From Victivallaceae bacterium (GTDB lineage: Bacteria; Verrucomicrobiota; Lentisphaeria; Victivallales; Victivallaceae), in the NCBI GenBank assembly GCA_024405735.1, contig JAKSOF010000018.1, forward strand, positions 1 to 43,253: 43,253 nucleotides of DNA, given 5' to 3'. Shown piece after piece: positions 14,855-23,710 of the stretch. Positions within the stretch are counted from its first letter, which is position 1, and each line of letters starts with the position of its first letter. The position numbers were made by a program, and so were the translations under genes. The notes below the pieces were generated by a model. That model ran no database searches and was not told where the DNA came from. It worked only from the letters and a program-made list of their open reading frames with translations.

Positions 14855-16201
14855 ATGCAAGCAGGATTCGCCGTTTGTGACATCACTCCATCGCTCGGTA
14901 TTTATCTGACCGGTTACGGTCGCCCGGAAAGACTGGCGACCAACATCCATTCCGCCCTCAACGCCTCCGTGATGTACCTCGCCGACGACAAGACCGAAGC
15001 CGTCGTCATCGGGATTGACTGGTGTTATGTGGACGATCAGGTTTCCGAGGAGATCCGTCAGGGCATTTCCAAAGCCTCCGGAGTCCCGGCGAAGCACATC
15101 ATGCTTTGCTGTGCGCATACGCACTCCGCTCCGCACACCGCTTATGCTTCCGACACTTGGCGCGGTGCGATCGACAAGGAAAAAACGGGCGCCGCTTACG
15201 CGGTCAAGTGCATTCCCGTGATCGCCGATGCGGTCTGCCGCGCCAAAAACGATCGCCGCGAAGTCGCCGTCGCTTTCAAAGCCGGCAAGACCGAAACCGG
15301 TATTTCCCGTCGCGGGATGCACGAGACCGGCGAGGTCAATATGCTTCTCGGCGATCCCAATATGATCTACGACAGCAATATGACCGTCGCCCACTTCATC
15401 GACCGCGAGACCCGCGAATCGATCGGCATCATGGTCCACTGCAGTGCGCACAATACCGCGATGGGCATTACGACCGATATTTCCAGCGACTGGTGCGGCG
15501 TGATGAAAAAGCGCATCGCGACGCGTTATCCCGTCCCGGTCGTTTTCATCAACGGCGCCTTGGGCGACGTCGGACCGCGTACCAACCGCTGGTTCGGCGA
15601 TGAGGATTACCGCGGCTTTTCCGGCGGTTGCGGCGACGGCGTCGATTCGGTCTTGGAAGTCGGCTACCGCGCTTCGCACGACGCGCTCGCTCTGCTCGAG
15701 GATCTGCGCGATTTCCGCACCGATCTCAAACTCGACGTCCACATCGGCAACATCACGCTCCCGCAGGCGATCCATATGACGGAAAGCAAAGCGCGCGAGG
15801 AACTCGGTAAATTCGACGAAAAGACGATCGACCCCGACAAGGCGCCGGTCGAGTATCAGCTCGCCAAGGCGGCGCTTGAAGCGTGGCAGCAGCCTCCCAT
15901 GCCGACGAAAACGTTTGAACACGTCATCGTCGCCTTCGGTCCCGTTGCGCTGGCGGGGTTCCCGCTGGAGGTCTTTTCCGTTTTCTCGTTGCGGCTGCGC
16001 CATTACGGACCGTATGAATACACCTTGCTTTGCAGTCAGGTCAACGGTTATCTTTCCTACATGCCCGACCGCGGCGCGATCGCCTGCGGCGGCTACGAAG
16101 TTCTCGTGCGCCGTGTGATGCGTCCCTACGTCTTTACGCCGGACGCCGGCGACAAGATGATCGTCCAGACGCTCTCGGAATTGCGCGAAATGCATCCGTA
16201 A
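14855..16201 (+). CDS. Neutral ceramidase-like protein
   Basis: 448 residues. The start has AGGAAAGGA upstream; the longer frame from 14675 runs back through the promoter. The opening FAVCDITPSLGIYLTGYG, the CCAHTHSAPH stretch and the later VVFINGALGDVGPR resemble the N-terminal domain of neutral/alkaline non-lysosomal ceramidase, in which H residues bind zinc. No signal peptide is visible, so it is probably cytoplasmic. Bacterial members of this superfamily are often uncharacterised, so ceramide hydrolysis is not established. Single gene with its own promoter. Confidence 0.75.
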   Translation: MQAGFAVCDITPSLGIYLTGYGRPERLATNIHSALNASVMYLADDKTEAVVIGIDWCYVDDQVSEEIRQGISKASGVPAKHIMLCCAHTHSAPHTAYASDTWRGAIDKEKTGAAYAVKCIPVIADAVCRAKNDRREVAVAFKAGKTETGISRRGMHETGEVNMLLGDPNMIYDSNMTVAHFIDRETRESIGIMVHCSAHNTAMGITTDISSDWCGVMKKRIATRYPVPVVFINGALGDVGPRTNRWFGDEDYRGFSGGCGDGVDSVLEVGYRASHDALALLEDLRDFRTDLKLDVHIGNITLPQAIHMTESKAREELGKFDEKTIDPDKAPVEYQLAKAALEAWQQPPMPTKTFEHVIVAFGPVALAGFPLEVFSVFSLRLRHYGPYEYTLLCSQVNGYLSYMPDRGAIACGGYEVLVRRVMRPYVFTPDAGDKMIVQTLSELREMHP

Positions 16202-16378
16202 ATCCCCCTTAAAATCTCCTGCGATGGCGTGAGAGCCATCGCCCCGCTTCGCGGCTACGGTCGATTTTCGGGGGAGCCCCCGCGCTCCCGCGCATCCGTT
16301 CCTCGGTGCTTCGCACCTCCGGTACTCGCGACTTCGCGTATGGTAGTTTTTACTTTTTTTGCAAACAAATTTTGCGCA

Positions 16379-16407
16379 TTTCCGCATTGCCGTTGGCAAT
16401 GCGGAAA
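16379..16407. repeat. Perfect 13-bp hairpin
   Basis: Arms TTTCCGCATTGCC and GGCAATGCGGAAA are perfectly complementary around a GTT loop. The A-run before it on the other strand is not a proper terminator tract. Its role is unknown. Confidence 0.7.
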
Positions 16408-16492
16408 ATCACTCCCATCCGACTGCGCGCTCGGCGGAAACCGCCTCGCATCCGTCTGAAATCAAGGTGTATTTACTTTTTCTTTCTTCCGC

Positions 16493-16708
16493 AAATCAAG
16501 CAGTCGGAAGCCCCCGCGGGCGCGAAAAGGACGTGATGCAATGGGAGATGTGGGAGATTGGGGACAATACGCTCCTTGCTTTGGTATCTGTCGTATGAGT
16601 TACAACTTGCGTTTTGCTTTAGACCTCGCAGGTTTGCCTCATCTCACAAATCCCACAATTCTCACCATTCCCATTGCCCCGTAAATTTCGCGGCGGCGTC
16701 CGCGAGGC
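16493..16708 (+). repeat. Dispersed intergenic repeat, copy A
   Basis: Shares with 23802-24008 the ordered blocks AAATCAAGC, CCGCGGGCGCGAAA, TGGGAGATGTGGGAGAT, ATACGCTC, AATCCCACAATT and GCCCCGTAAATTTCGCGGC. The two halves are imperfect inverted copies of one another (GGGAGATGTGGGA against the complement of TCCCACAATTCCCA), so the unit is a degenerate palindrome. The middle is diverged. Confidence 0.75.
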
Positions 16709-16880
16709 AAACATCGGCGTGGGGTGTCGCCCATCGGGCAGTCGGGCAGTCGGGCGGGCGGAGCGGCAGAGCGGAGCTATTAGCCCGCGTGGGACATATC
16801 TTTTTTTACAGTAACAAACAGACGAGCCCGCGGAGATTTGCGGTGACAGTCGTTTTGAGCGCGGAAAAACGCTTAGTCCG

Positions 16881-16978
16881 CAAATATCTGCGGCAGGTAC
16901 AGATCCCGCCTTTGGCGGGCGCCATAGGGAGTTTCAGAGGGGGCGGCGTGAGCGCCCCTCTGATGCCGCAGACATTTG
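16881..16978. repeat. Branched inverted-repeat structure
   Basis: The outer stem CAAATATCTGCGGCA (16881-16895) / TGCCGCAGACATTTG (16964-16978) has one mismatch in 15 pairs. It encloses two hairpins: CCCGCC/GGCGGG (16905-16919) and CAGAGGGG/CCCCTCTG (16935-16962). It ends before the promoter of the GH20 operon, so it is not in that mRNA; it is either a DNA element or a separate RNA. Confidence 0.55.
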
Positions 16979-16987
16979 TTTTTAAAC

Positions 16988-17016
16988 TGGAAAAAATCGG
17001 CTTGCGGTGCTATACT
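16988..17016 (+). promoter_or_regulatory. Promoter of the GH20 operon
   Basis: TATACT (17011-17016), followed by a second TATAAA, with the weak -35 box TGGAAA (16988-16993) 17 bases upstream. Confidence 0.5.
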
Positions 17017-17060
17017 ATAAAATAAGGTTTTTATCTTTACTGACATACATAAGGAAACGG

Positions 17061-18941
17061 ATGATGAAAGTCGATTTCGCGTTGCGCGCGGTCCAGCTTG
17101 ATCTTGCGCGGCAGATGGAAAAAGTCGAGTATATCTGTCAATTCATTGATTTCATTGCGGAAAAAGGCTTCAACGCGCTTTTTCTCTATCTGGAGTGGCG
17201 GGTGCGGACGAAAACGTTTGACATCGGCGCGGACGCGGGATACGATGCCGGCGAAATCGGAAAAATCGTCGGATATGCCGCGAAAAAGGGCGTCGAAGTC
17301 ATCCCGGGGATCGCTTCGCTCGGGCATCACGATCTTCTCTTTGCCGATGAAAAGTACCACAAGTTTTGCGAATTGCGCAACGGCGTCACGGGGCGCAACG
17401 GCGGTTCGCCCAAAGTGGAGATCTGTCCGAGTCTTCCCGAAGCGCGGAAATTTCTGACCGATTACATCCGCGAGGTCGCGGCGATGTTTCCGTCGCATTA
17501 CTTTCACATCGGCGGCGACGAGGCTTTCAACATCGGCTACTGCGAACTTTGCGCACCCAAAGCGCGCGATTTTTCAGGAGAAACGGAGATCGTCCGCGAT
17601 TTCTTCCTCTATTTGCACGGCGTCGTCGCCAAGGAACTCGGCAAGCGGATGATGATGTGGGATGATATGTTTGAACTTTATCCCGATGCTTTCCGCGCTT
17701 TGCCGCGCGACATCGTCCTCGTCAACTGGATCTATTCGCAAAACGTCACCAAATGGTGGGGGCATTTCGACAATCTGGCATTTGTCGATCACTTTTCGCT
17801 CTATGAGGAACTCGGCTTCGACTACGTCATCGCTCCGGCGGAGTATATGTGGAGCAATACCGAGACCTTTACCAACGCCCTCCCGAAAAACGCGAAACAC
17901 GTTTTGGGCGGTTTGCTGACGATGTGGGAAAAACGGCACGTTTTGCTTTATCGCTTCTATCCCGAAATCGCGGCGGCGGGAGCGTTGTGGAGCAAATCGG
18001 GCGATCCGGCGCAAATCAAGTTCCGCGCGCTTGCGGAACTTTTTTGTACGCAGGATACGGGATTCATCCGTCTCGTCGAGCAATATATGGATATGCCCAA
18101 CCGCGATGCGCGCATCCGGCAGGGGATGCTGACGTGTCACAACTTTTTCGGTCCGGCGCACGCGCGCCGTTTCGCCTTGCCCGCGATGGCGGCGGCTCTG
18201 GAAAAATATCTGCCGCAATACAAGGGGACTTTGCCGGAAAAGATTTTGACCGACATTCTCGGCAATCTGCGGATACTGGAAGTTTACGAGCGCGCCGTGA
18301 TCGCCGCGTGGCAGAAATTGAACCGTCAGGAGGGCGACGCGATGGAAACGCTTGCCGCTGAAAACGTCGCGGCGTGGCAAAACTCCATTGATTTCGCCCG
18401 TCAAGTGCGCGGTGATTCCGGGGCTTCGCGGTTTGCCGACGAGTGCGGCAAGGAGGTGGACGCGCTGACGCAATTCGACCGGAATCTGCGTGAAAAAGGC
18501 CGTCTTACGCTGACGCTTTGTCTGCCGGACGGTTACTCCGCCGAAACGACGGCTATCCGCTTTTTTGCCGACGGCAAGTGGAGCGATGCGGTTTCGGGGG
18601 TCTACAAGTATATGGATTTCGCGCTTTACACCGCCGATATTTTCATCCCGCGCGACTTGAAGCCGGAAAAAATCGAGATTTCCTGTCACGGTTTCGGCGG
18701 GCAGGGGATCTGTTATTTGAGTGTGTCGACCGATGCGGGGGATTTCGTGCCCGATCAAATTCTGGAAACGTCGGGCGACGTCTGGGGGGCCGGAAGGATG
18801 CTGACGCCGGACGTCAATTTCGCCTTTTTTGGGCATCAGCGCAATCTCGACGGTTTTCACGACCGGGAGATCGCCCGCGCTTCCCACCGCGCGGTGCTTT
18901 CCCTGATCCCCCGTCAACAAAGTAAAAAGGTTTCTTTCTGA
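17061..18941 (+). CDS. Glycoside hydrolase family 20 (beta-N-acetylhexosaminidase-like)
   Basis: About 626 residues. The start is the first of two ATG codons with AAGGAAAC just upstream; the frame continues 18 codons further back into the promoter. The TIM-barrel catalytic domain includes FHIGGDEAF (about 147-155), whose D-E pair is the GH20 catalytic signature, and a tryptophan-containing MMWDDMF segment. The C-terminal 250 residues are helical, then beta-rich. GH20 enzymes release terminal GlcNAc or GalNAc from glycans. No signal peptide is seen, so it may act on imported oligosaccharides. First gene of an operon with a nuclease and an SGNH hydrolase. Confidence 0.82.
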   Translation: MMKVDFALRAVQLDLARQMEKVEYICQFIDFIAEKGFNALFLYLEWRVRTKTFDIGADAGYDAGEIGKIVGYAAKKGVEVIPGIASLGHHDLLFADEKYHKFCELRNGVTGRNGGSPKVEICPSLPEARKFLTDYIREVAAMFPSHYFHIGGDEAFNIGYCELCAPKARDFSGETEIVRDFFLYLHGVVAKELGKRMMMWDDMFELYPDAFRALPRDIVLVNWIYSQNVTKWWGHFDNLAFVDHFSLYEELGFDYVIAPAEYMWSNTETFTNALPKNAKHVLGGLLTMWEKRHVLLYRFYPEIAAAGALWSKSGDPAQIKFRALAELFCTQDTGFIRLVEQYMDMPNRDARIRQGMLTCHNFFGPAHARRFALPAMAAALEKYLPQYKGTLPEKILTDILGNLRILEVYERAVIAAWQKLNRQEGDAMETLAAENVAAWQNSIDFARQVRGDSGASRFADECGKEVDALTQFDRNLREKGRLTLTLCLPDGYSAETTAIRFFADGKWSDAVSGVYKYMDFALYTADIFIPRDLKPEKIEISCHGFGGQGICYLSVSTDAGDFVPDQILETSGDVWGAGRMLTPDVNFAFFGHQRNLDGFHDREIARASHRAVLSLIPRQQSKKVSF

Positions 18942-18943
18942 AA

Positions 18944-19819
18944 ATGGCAAAGCGCAAAAAAGCGTCGCTTCCCAAAAAAGGCAAAGCGGCAAAAGGCAAA
19001 ACAAATACGGGATTTTTCCGCAGTCTGCTGCGTTGGACGATATTCAGTTTCAGCGTTACGCTGCTGGTGATCGGCGGTTGCTTTTTTTACCGGCAAACTT
19101 CTCTCGGCAGCACGCGCAACCACCTCGCATGCGGAACTCCCGGACGCGCCGACCGCATCTTGTCGCGCGAGGGGTATGTCGCCGGATACAGCACACGGCA
19201 CCGCCAGCCCCGTTGGGTGATCTACGAATTGACAAGTGACGACCTCGCCGGCAAGCGCGTTGCGCGTACCAATAAATTCACGGCGGACCGCGATGTGCCG
19301 GGAGTTCCCGTGACGCCGGAAGATTACAAGTCAAGCGGTTTCGACCGCGGGCATCTCGCCCCCGCCGCCGATATGGCGTACTCGGAGCGGACGATGAAAG
19401 AAAGTTTCCTGATGTCCAATATGTCCCCGCAACGCCCCGAATTCAACCGCGGCATCTGGAAAGATCTGGAAAGCCAGATCCGCACTTTTGCCGCCGCCGA
19501 AAAGGACATTTACGTCGTCACCGGTCCCGTCCTGCCGGAAATCCCCGCGTGGACGATCGGCGCGCAACGCGACATCACGGTGCCCGGATATTTTTACAAG
19601 GTCGTCTACGACCGCACGCCGCCGGAAAAAATGATCGCATTTTTGCTTCCCAATGCCGGATCGTCGCGGCGACTTGCCGATTTCGCCGTGACCGTCGATA
19701 CCGTAGAAGCCGTGACGGGGCTTGACTTTTTCAGCGAAATTCCCAGGGAAAAGCAGGAGAAACTGGAAAGTTCCATCACCGTTTCCGCCTGGAAATGGCA
19801 GAATTTTAAAAACCGTTAA
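18944..19819 (+). CDS. DNA/RNA non-specific endonuclease, NUC1 type
   Basis: 291 residues. After a lysine-rich start (residues 1-25) a membrane or signal segment (about 30-52) exports or anchors the protein. The catalytic motif DRGHLAPAADM (about residues 128-138) contains the general base histidine of the beta-beta-alpha-metal nucleases, with the metal-binding asparagine expected in the downstream MSNMSPQRPEFNRG stretch. It degrades DNA and RNA without sequence preference, probably outside the cytoplasm. It starts two bases after the GH20 stop. Confidence 0.9.
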   Translation: MAKRKKASLPKKGKAAKGKTNTGFFRSLLRWTIFSFSVTLLVIGGCFFYRQTSLGSTRNHLACGTPGRADRILSREGYVAGYSTRHRQPRWVIYELTSDDLAGKRVARTNKFTADRDVPGVPVTPEDYKSSGFDRGHLAPAADMAYSERTMKESFLMSNMSPQRPEFNRGIWKDLESQIRTFAAAEKDIYVVTGPVLPEIPAWTIGAQRDITVPGYFYKVVYDRTPPEKMIAFLLPNAGSSRRLADFAVTVDTVEAVTGLDFFSEIPREKQEKLESSITVSAWKWQNFKNR

Positions 19820-19831
19820 AAGAAAGTTGAA

Positions 19832-20566
19832 ATGATGTCCAAAAAAACTTTGCTCGTTTCCGTTGCCGCCGCTTCGGCGGTCGCCGCCGCCGCCGTCGAT
19901 TACCGCGACTTTCAGCCGGAAAAATCCACCCGTAAAAGCGAAAGCATCGAGTGGAACACTTCCTACATCTACAACCGCCGGGATCTTACGACTCCCCGCG
20001 TTTTGCTTATCGGCGACTCCATCTGCAACGGTTATCAGAGTTTCCTGCGCGAAAAACTTGCCAAGCGCGCCGCGATCACCTTTTGGGCGAGCAGTTTCTG
20101 TGTGACCGACCCCCTTTACTTCCGTTACCTCGACATCGTTCTTGACGGTCCCAAACCGCAGGTCGTCCTTTTCAACAACGGCTTGCACAGTTTCACCAGC
20201 GACGGCGATGAATGGCTCTACGCCTATATGCAGGCGGCGAAATTCATTCGCGCCAAACTGCCCGACGCGAAACTTTTTCTCGTCACCAGTACGCCGCTCA
20301 AAAGCGATGCCGACGGCAAAGTCGCGCGCATCAACGAAATGACGCTGATGGCGGCCGAGGCGTTGAAATTGCCCGTCATCGACCTTTACGATTTTACCGA
20401 TAAACTCGACCGTAAACTCTGGAGCGACGCCTATCACGTCAACAATCAGGGCAAGAAAAAACAGGCGGCTTTTCTCGCACCTCTCATCGCCGCCGAACTT
20501 CCCGCCGTGCAGGGCGAAGTCAAGCAGGAAAGCACCGCGACAGGGCCTTCCGGAAGTCTGAAATAA
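19832..20566 (+). CDS. SGNH/GDSL-type hydrolase
   Basis: 244 residues with an N-terminal alanine-rich signal peptide (about 1-22). The nucleophile block LLIGDSICNGY (about 59-69), an FNNG block (N) and the C-terminal DAYHVNN (D and H of the triad) give the full SGNH set. Members remove acyl groups from carbohydrates or lipids. Being in an operon with a GH20 enzyme, it may deacylate glycans; that is inference. Thirteen bases separate it from the nuclease gene. Confidence 0.85.
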   Translation: MMSKKTLLVSVAAASAVAAAAVDYRDFQPEKSTRKSESIEWNTSYIYNRRDLTTPRVLLIGDSICNGYQSFLREKLAKRAAITFWASSFCVTDPLYFRYLDIVLDGPKPQVVLFNNGLHSFTSDGDEWLYAYMQAAKFIRAKLPDAKLFLVTSTPLKSDADGKVARINEMTLMAAEALKLPVIDLYDFTDKLDRKLWSDAYHVNNQGKKKQAAFLAPLIAAELPAVQGEVKQESTATGPSGSLK

Positions 20567-20570
20567 AGAT

Positions 20571-20603
20571 GAAAAAAGCGCCGCAAAAATTTGTTTTTGC
20601 GGC
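20571..20603 (-). terminator. Terminator of the tyrS operon
   Basis: Perfect 10-bp stem GCCGCAAAAA/TTTTTGCGGC; on the minus strand GC and six T follow. It lies between converging operons and may act in both directions. Confidence 0.8.
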
Positions 20604-20636
20604 ACTCCTTAAAGAGAACGGATTTCCCCGCCGGAC

Positions 20637-21911
20637 TTATCCCCGTTTGATGCGCCGGAAGTTTTTCTTGCCGGCTTTCAGCACGATGCCGTCATCGGGA
20701 ATACTTGAGATCACCGCGTTGACGTCGGTGACTTTGTTGCCGTCGAGCGAAACGGCTCCGCCCTGGATCAGCCGTCTGCCGTCGCTGTTGCTTTTGGTGA
20801 TGCCGGAAAGCATCAGGACTTTGGCGACGAGAATGCCCTGCGCCATTTCCGCCTGAGGGATGGCGACGACGGGAAGTTCCGCCTCGCCCTGAACGATTTG
20901 AGCGGCGCGGCTCGTCGTCGGGATCTTGTTTTCGGGATCGGCGAAACCGAAGCGGCTGCCCGCCGTGTTGAAAGCCGTCCGGGCGGCTTCTTCGCCGTGG
21001 GCGATCGCGGTGGCTTCGGCGGCGAGGATCTCTTTGGCGCGGTTGATGTTGCCGCAATGCGCGAGCGCTTCGGCTTCTTCGACGGAAAGATTGATCGCGA
21101 ATTTCTTGAGCAATTCCTCGACCATCGCGTCGTCGGTGTTGCGCCAGAATTGATAGTAATCAAAGACGCTGGTGCGTTCGGGGTCGAGCCAGACGCTGGC
21201 GCCGCCGATGGATTTGCCGAATTTCTGCCCGGTGGCGGGATTCATCAGGAGCGGGATCGTCATAAAGTGAGCGGTGCGCTCCTCGTCGTACATCCGGCGG
21301 ATGAGTTCGGTGCCCGCCGCCATATTGCCCCATTGATCCTGACCGCCGATCTCAAGTCGGCAGTTGTAATTTTTGTTGAGGTAGTAAAAATCGTATGCCT
21401 GCAACAGCGAATAGGAAAATTCAAGATAGGAAAGACCGTTCTCCATCCGGCTTTCGACGGACTTCTGCGCCATCATGCGGTTGACCGAGAAACGGCTGCC
21501 GATATCGCGCAAAAAATCGAGCATATTGAGTTTGCCGAGCCAGTCGAAGTTGTTGACGAAATTCGCTTCGCCGTCGGCGAGGGAAATGAAACGCGACAAC
21601 TGTTTTTTGAGGCATTCGACGTTGGCGGAAACCGTTTCCATCGTCAGCATGTTACGGGCGGTCGAACGGCCGGAGGGGTCGCCGATCGCGCCGGTGGCGC
21701 CGCCGACGAGGACGGTCGGGATATGCCCCGCTTTTTGCAGCAGTTTCATCGCCATCACGGGGAGCAGATGCCCGACGTGGAGGCTGTTTCCGGTCGGGTC
21801 GAAACCGCAGTAGAAAACGACTTTTTCCGTCGTCAGCATTTTTTCGATCGCGGCGGGATCGGTTTCCTGATAGATGAAACCGCGGGCTTTGAGTTCCTGA
21901 TAGATATTCAT
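20637..21911 (-). CDS. tyrS: Tyrosyl-tRNA synthetase
   Basis: 424 residues. The start has AGGAG spaced correctly; the frame extends 32 codons further into the end of trmB. The class I signatures are FDPTGNSLHVGHLLP (HIGH, about 38-52) and KFGKSIGG (KMSKS). The tyrosine-binding YDFYYLNKNYNCRLEIGGQDQWGN region and a C-terminal S4-like RNA-binding domain (from about 355: SGITKSNSDGRRLIQGGAVSLDG) complete it. It charges tRNA-Tyr. Last gene of the rdgC-like-trmB-tyrS operon. Confidence 0.96.
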   Translation of the reverse strand: MNIYQELKARGFIYQETDPAAIEKMLTTEKVVFYCGFDPTGNSLHVGHLLPVMAMKLLQKAGHIPTVLVGGATGAIGDPSGRSTARNMLTMETVSANVECLKKQLSRFISLADGEANFVNNFDWLGKLNMLDFLRDIGSRFSVNRMMAQKSVESRMENGLSYLEFSYSLLQAYDFYYLNKNYNCRLEIGGQDQWGNMAAGTELIRRMYDEERTAHFMTIPLLMNPATGQKFGKSIGGASVWLDPERTSVFDYYQFWRNTDDAMVEELLKKFAINLSVEEAEALAHCGNINRAKEILAAEATAIAHGEEAARTAFNTAGSRFGFADPENKIPTTSRAAQIVQGEAELPVVAIPQAEMAQGILVAKVLMLSGITKSNSDGRRLIQGGAVSLDGNKVTDVNAVISSIPDDGIVLKAGKKNFRRIKRG

Positions 21912-21928
21912 ATCGACTCCTGCAATGG

Positions 21929-22543
21929 TTAATGACCGATGGTGATGGCGGGAAGCGGCAACTTTTTCCACGCCTTGTGGCAGACGGCAAGGTTTTGGCT
22001 CTGCCACCTTTTTTCAAAATCGCTGACGATGCCGTCGAGATCGGAGATCGCTTCGTCGCACGGGACGAAAAGCTGTGAGGCTTCCAAGATGCGCCCGACC
22101 GCCGCGCAGTAGTTCCGGTCGTCGCTCGAAAAGTGGAAGATCCCGTCCGTTTTAAGGACGCGGTGCAACTGCGTCGTGAAATCACTGCAGAGCAACCGGT
22201 GACCGCGATGGCGTTCCTTGGGCCACGGGTCGGGGCAGAGCAAATGGATGCGGTCGAGCGACTTGTCCGGCAGCATCCGCGCGACGAGGTTGCGCGCTTC
22301 GACGCGGAGAACTTCGATGTTTTCGATCTTTTCGCGTTGAATGTGCCGGACGAGTTTGCGCAATCTGCCGATCATCACGTCGGCGGCGAAAATCCGGCGT
22401 TCGGGATAGCGTTTCGCGAGGGCAACGGTATAACTGCCTGAACCGCAACCGAGGTCAAGCTCCACACAAGTTGCGGGTATCTCCAGAAGGGTGTACGCCG
22501 AGGTGAGAATGGAAATTTTTCCGTCTTCGGGATGAAGCGTCAT
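21929..22543 (-). CDS. trmB: tRNA (guanine-N7-)-methyltransferase
   Basis: 204 residues. The SAM-binding motif LDLGCGSGSYTVALAK (about 29-44) and the family hallmark LLCPDPWPKERHRGHRLL (about 102-119) are clear. The enzyme makes m7G46 in tRNA variable loops. It sits between the RdgC-like gene and tyrS, with gaps of 12 and 17 bases. Confidence 0.93.
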   Translation of the reverse strand: MTLHPEDGKISILTSAYTLLEIPATCVELDLGCGSGSYTVALAKRYPERRIFAADVMIGRLRKLVRHIQREKIENIEVLRVEARNLVARMLPDKSLDRIHLLCPDPWPKERHRGHRLLCSDFTTQLHRVLKTDGIFHFSSDDRNYCAAVGRILEASQLFVPCDEAISDLDGIVSDFEKRWQSQNLAVCHKAWKKLPLPAITIGH

Positions 22544-22555
22544 CGTCGCCGGTCC

Positions 22556-23647
22556 TCAAATCGCGTCGCGGTCGTGCGCCCAGTCGCGGATCTTCTGCGC
22601 CGTTTCGGAAGATTTGCCGCCCTGGATCGATTCGACGAAAAGTTTGAAATATCCTTCGAGCGCGAGCGTGAAGTCGTCGAGAAACGCGATGCGGTCGGCG
22701 AAACGCTCAAAATCGTTGACTTCTTCGCTTTCCGGGACTTTGAACGACGAAAAAGTGAACTGGTCGGCGTCGAACGTGCCGCTCCAGATCTGGTCGAGAT
22801 GGGTGATCGTCAACGTCGCCTTGCGCAATTTCTTGCCGACGGCGATCGCCGCCTTGGCTTCGGCGCTGCGCACCGGACTGTCGCCCTTTTTGACGGTCGC
22901 CTCACCGGCGCCGCGTTCGCCGCCTTCTCCGGCAAAGACCAGAGGTCCTTCGATCATCAAATCGAATTCGCCGCGGTCGGGCACTTCGATCTTGCCCGCT
23001 TTTTCGCTGTAATACCAGAGAAACATCAGGAAATCGCGTCCCGTCTGCGGATCACCGGGAGCCGCGTCGCCGGTCGCGAGGACGGGCAAACTGGCGCAGG
23101 TGGAATGAAAGTGCTTTTCCATCCAGTATTCGGGACAGATCTGTACCGGCTCCTGTTTCATCACCTGATAGAAATTGTCGATGAAATAATCCAGTTGCGT
23201 CCGGCTGGTCGCCCCGACGTAAAGCCGTTGACGCGAAGGATCGATCACGAGTTGGATCCCGGAAAGGGATGGCGGCATTTTCTGCGTGTATTTTTCGATG
23301 ACTTCCTCGCGGATCTCCTTTTTTTCCTTGCTCTTGAGAAATTCGCGGTTTTCGGCGGCGAGTTTCGCATATTCCTCGCGTTTGCAAAGCGCATTGAGGA
23401 GCGCGGCGGGGAGTTTGCGCACCGCCTGACGCAAAGCGAGATAGTAACAGCCGCCGGGAGCGACGCCTTCGCCGCTGAAGTCGGTGTCGAGCAGATGGCG
23501 GCCCGCCACCCAGCCGATCTGCGGCTCGATGCCGACCGAATCAAGCGATCCCGCCTTGGCGGCGGCAAACAAATCCAACACGTTATCCGGAACTTCCTCC
23601 GGCAGATCAAAGATCGCCAAAGACATACTGCCGTGATCAAAAGACAT
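22556..23647 (-). CDS. RdgC-like protein (tentative)
   Basis: 363 residues, soluble, no signal. The central part (LRQAVRKLPAALLNALCKREEY, KEKKEIREEVIEKYTQKMPPSLSG, IDPSRQRLYVGATSRTQLDYFI) follows the layout of RdgC, a ring-forming DNA-binding protein that limits RecA action; the C-terminal half is less clear. The assignment rests on pattern resemblance and should be treated as tentative. AGGGG before the ATG supports the start. First gene of the operon with trmB and tyrS. Confidence 0.7.
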   Translation of the reverse strand: MSFDHGSMSLAIFDLPEEVPDNVLDLFAAAKAGSLDSVGIEPQIGWVAGRHLLDTDFSGEGVAPGGCYYLALRQAVRKLPAALLNALCKREEYAKLAAENREFLKSKEKKEIREEVIEKYTQKMPPSLSGIQLVIDPSRQRLYVGATSRTQLDYFIDNFYQVMKQEPVQICPEYWMEKHFHSTCASLPVLATGDAAPGDPQTGRDFLMFLWYYSEKAGKIEVPDRGEFDLMIEGPLVFAGEGGERGAGEATVKKGDSPVRSAEAKAAIAVGKKLRKATLTITHLDQIWSGTFDADQFTFSSFKVPESEEVNDFERFADRIAFLDDFTLALEGYFKLFVESIQGGKSSETAQKIRDWAHDRDAI

Positions 23648-23677
23648 AAGAGACCCCTTTCAAGATGATTGAAAGAT

Positions 23678-23706
23678 AATATATCATTAAAGAGGAGAAA
23701 AAGCAA
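23678..23706 (-). promoter_or_regulatory. Promoter of the RdgC-like-trmB-tyrS operon
   Basis: On the minus strand TTGCTT (23701-23706), a 17-base spacer and TATATT (23678-23683), about 30 bases before the start codon. The -35 box lies right beside the MITE-like element. Confidence 0.7.
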
Positions 23707-23710
23707 AAAT

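Larger units (their letters stand above)
16202..17060. other. Hairpin-rich intergenic space, no gene seen
   Basis: Open frames here show no protein-like composition. The space is packed with short perfect hairpins: GCGATGGC/GCCATCGC near 16222, a 13-bp stem at 16379-16407, GGCGG/CCGCC near 16435, a copy of a 210-bp repeat and a branched structure at 16881-16978. The promoter of the GH20 operon lies at its right end. Confidence 0.7.
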
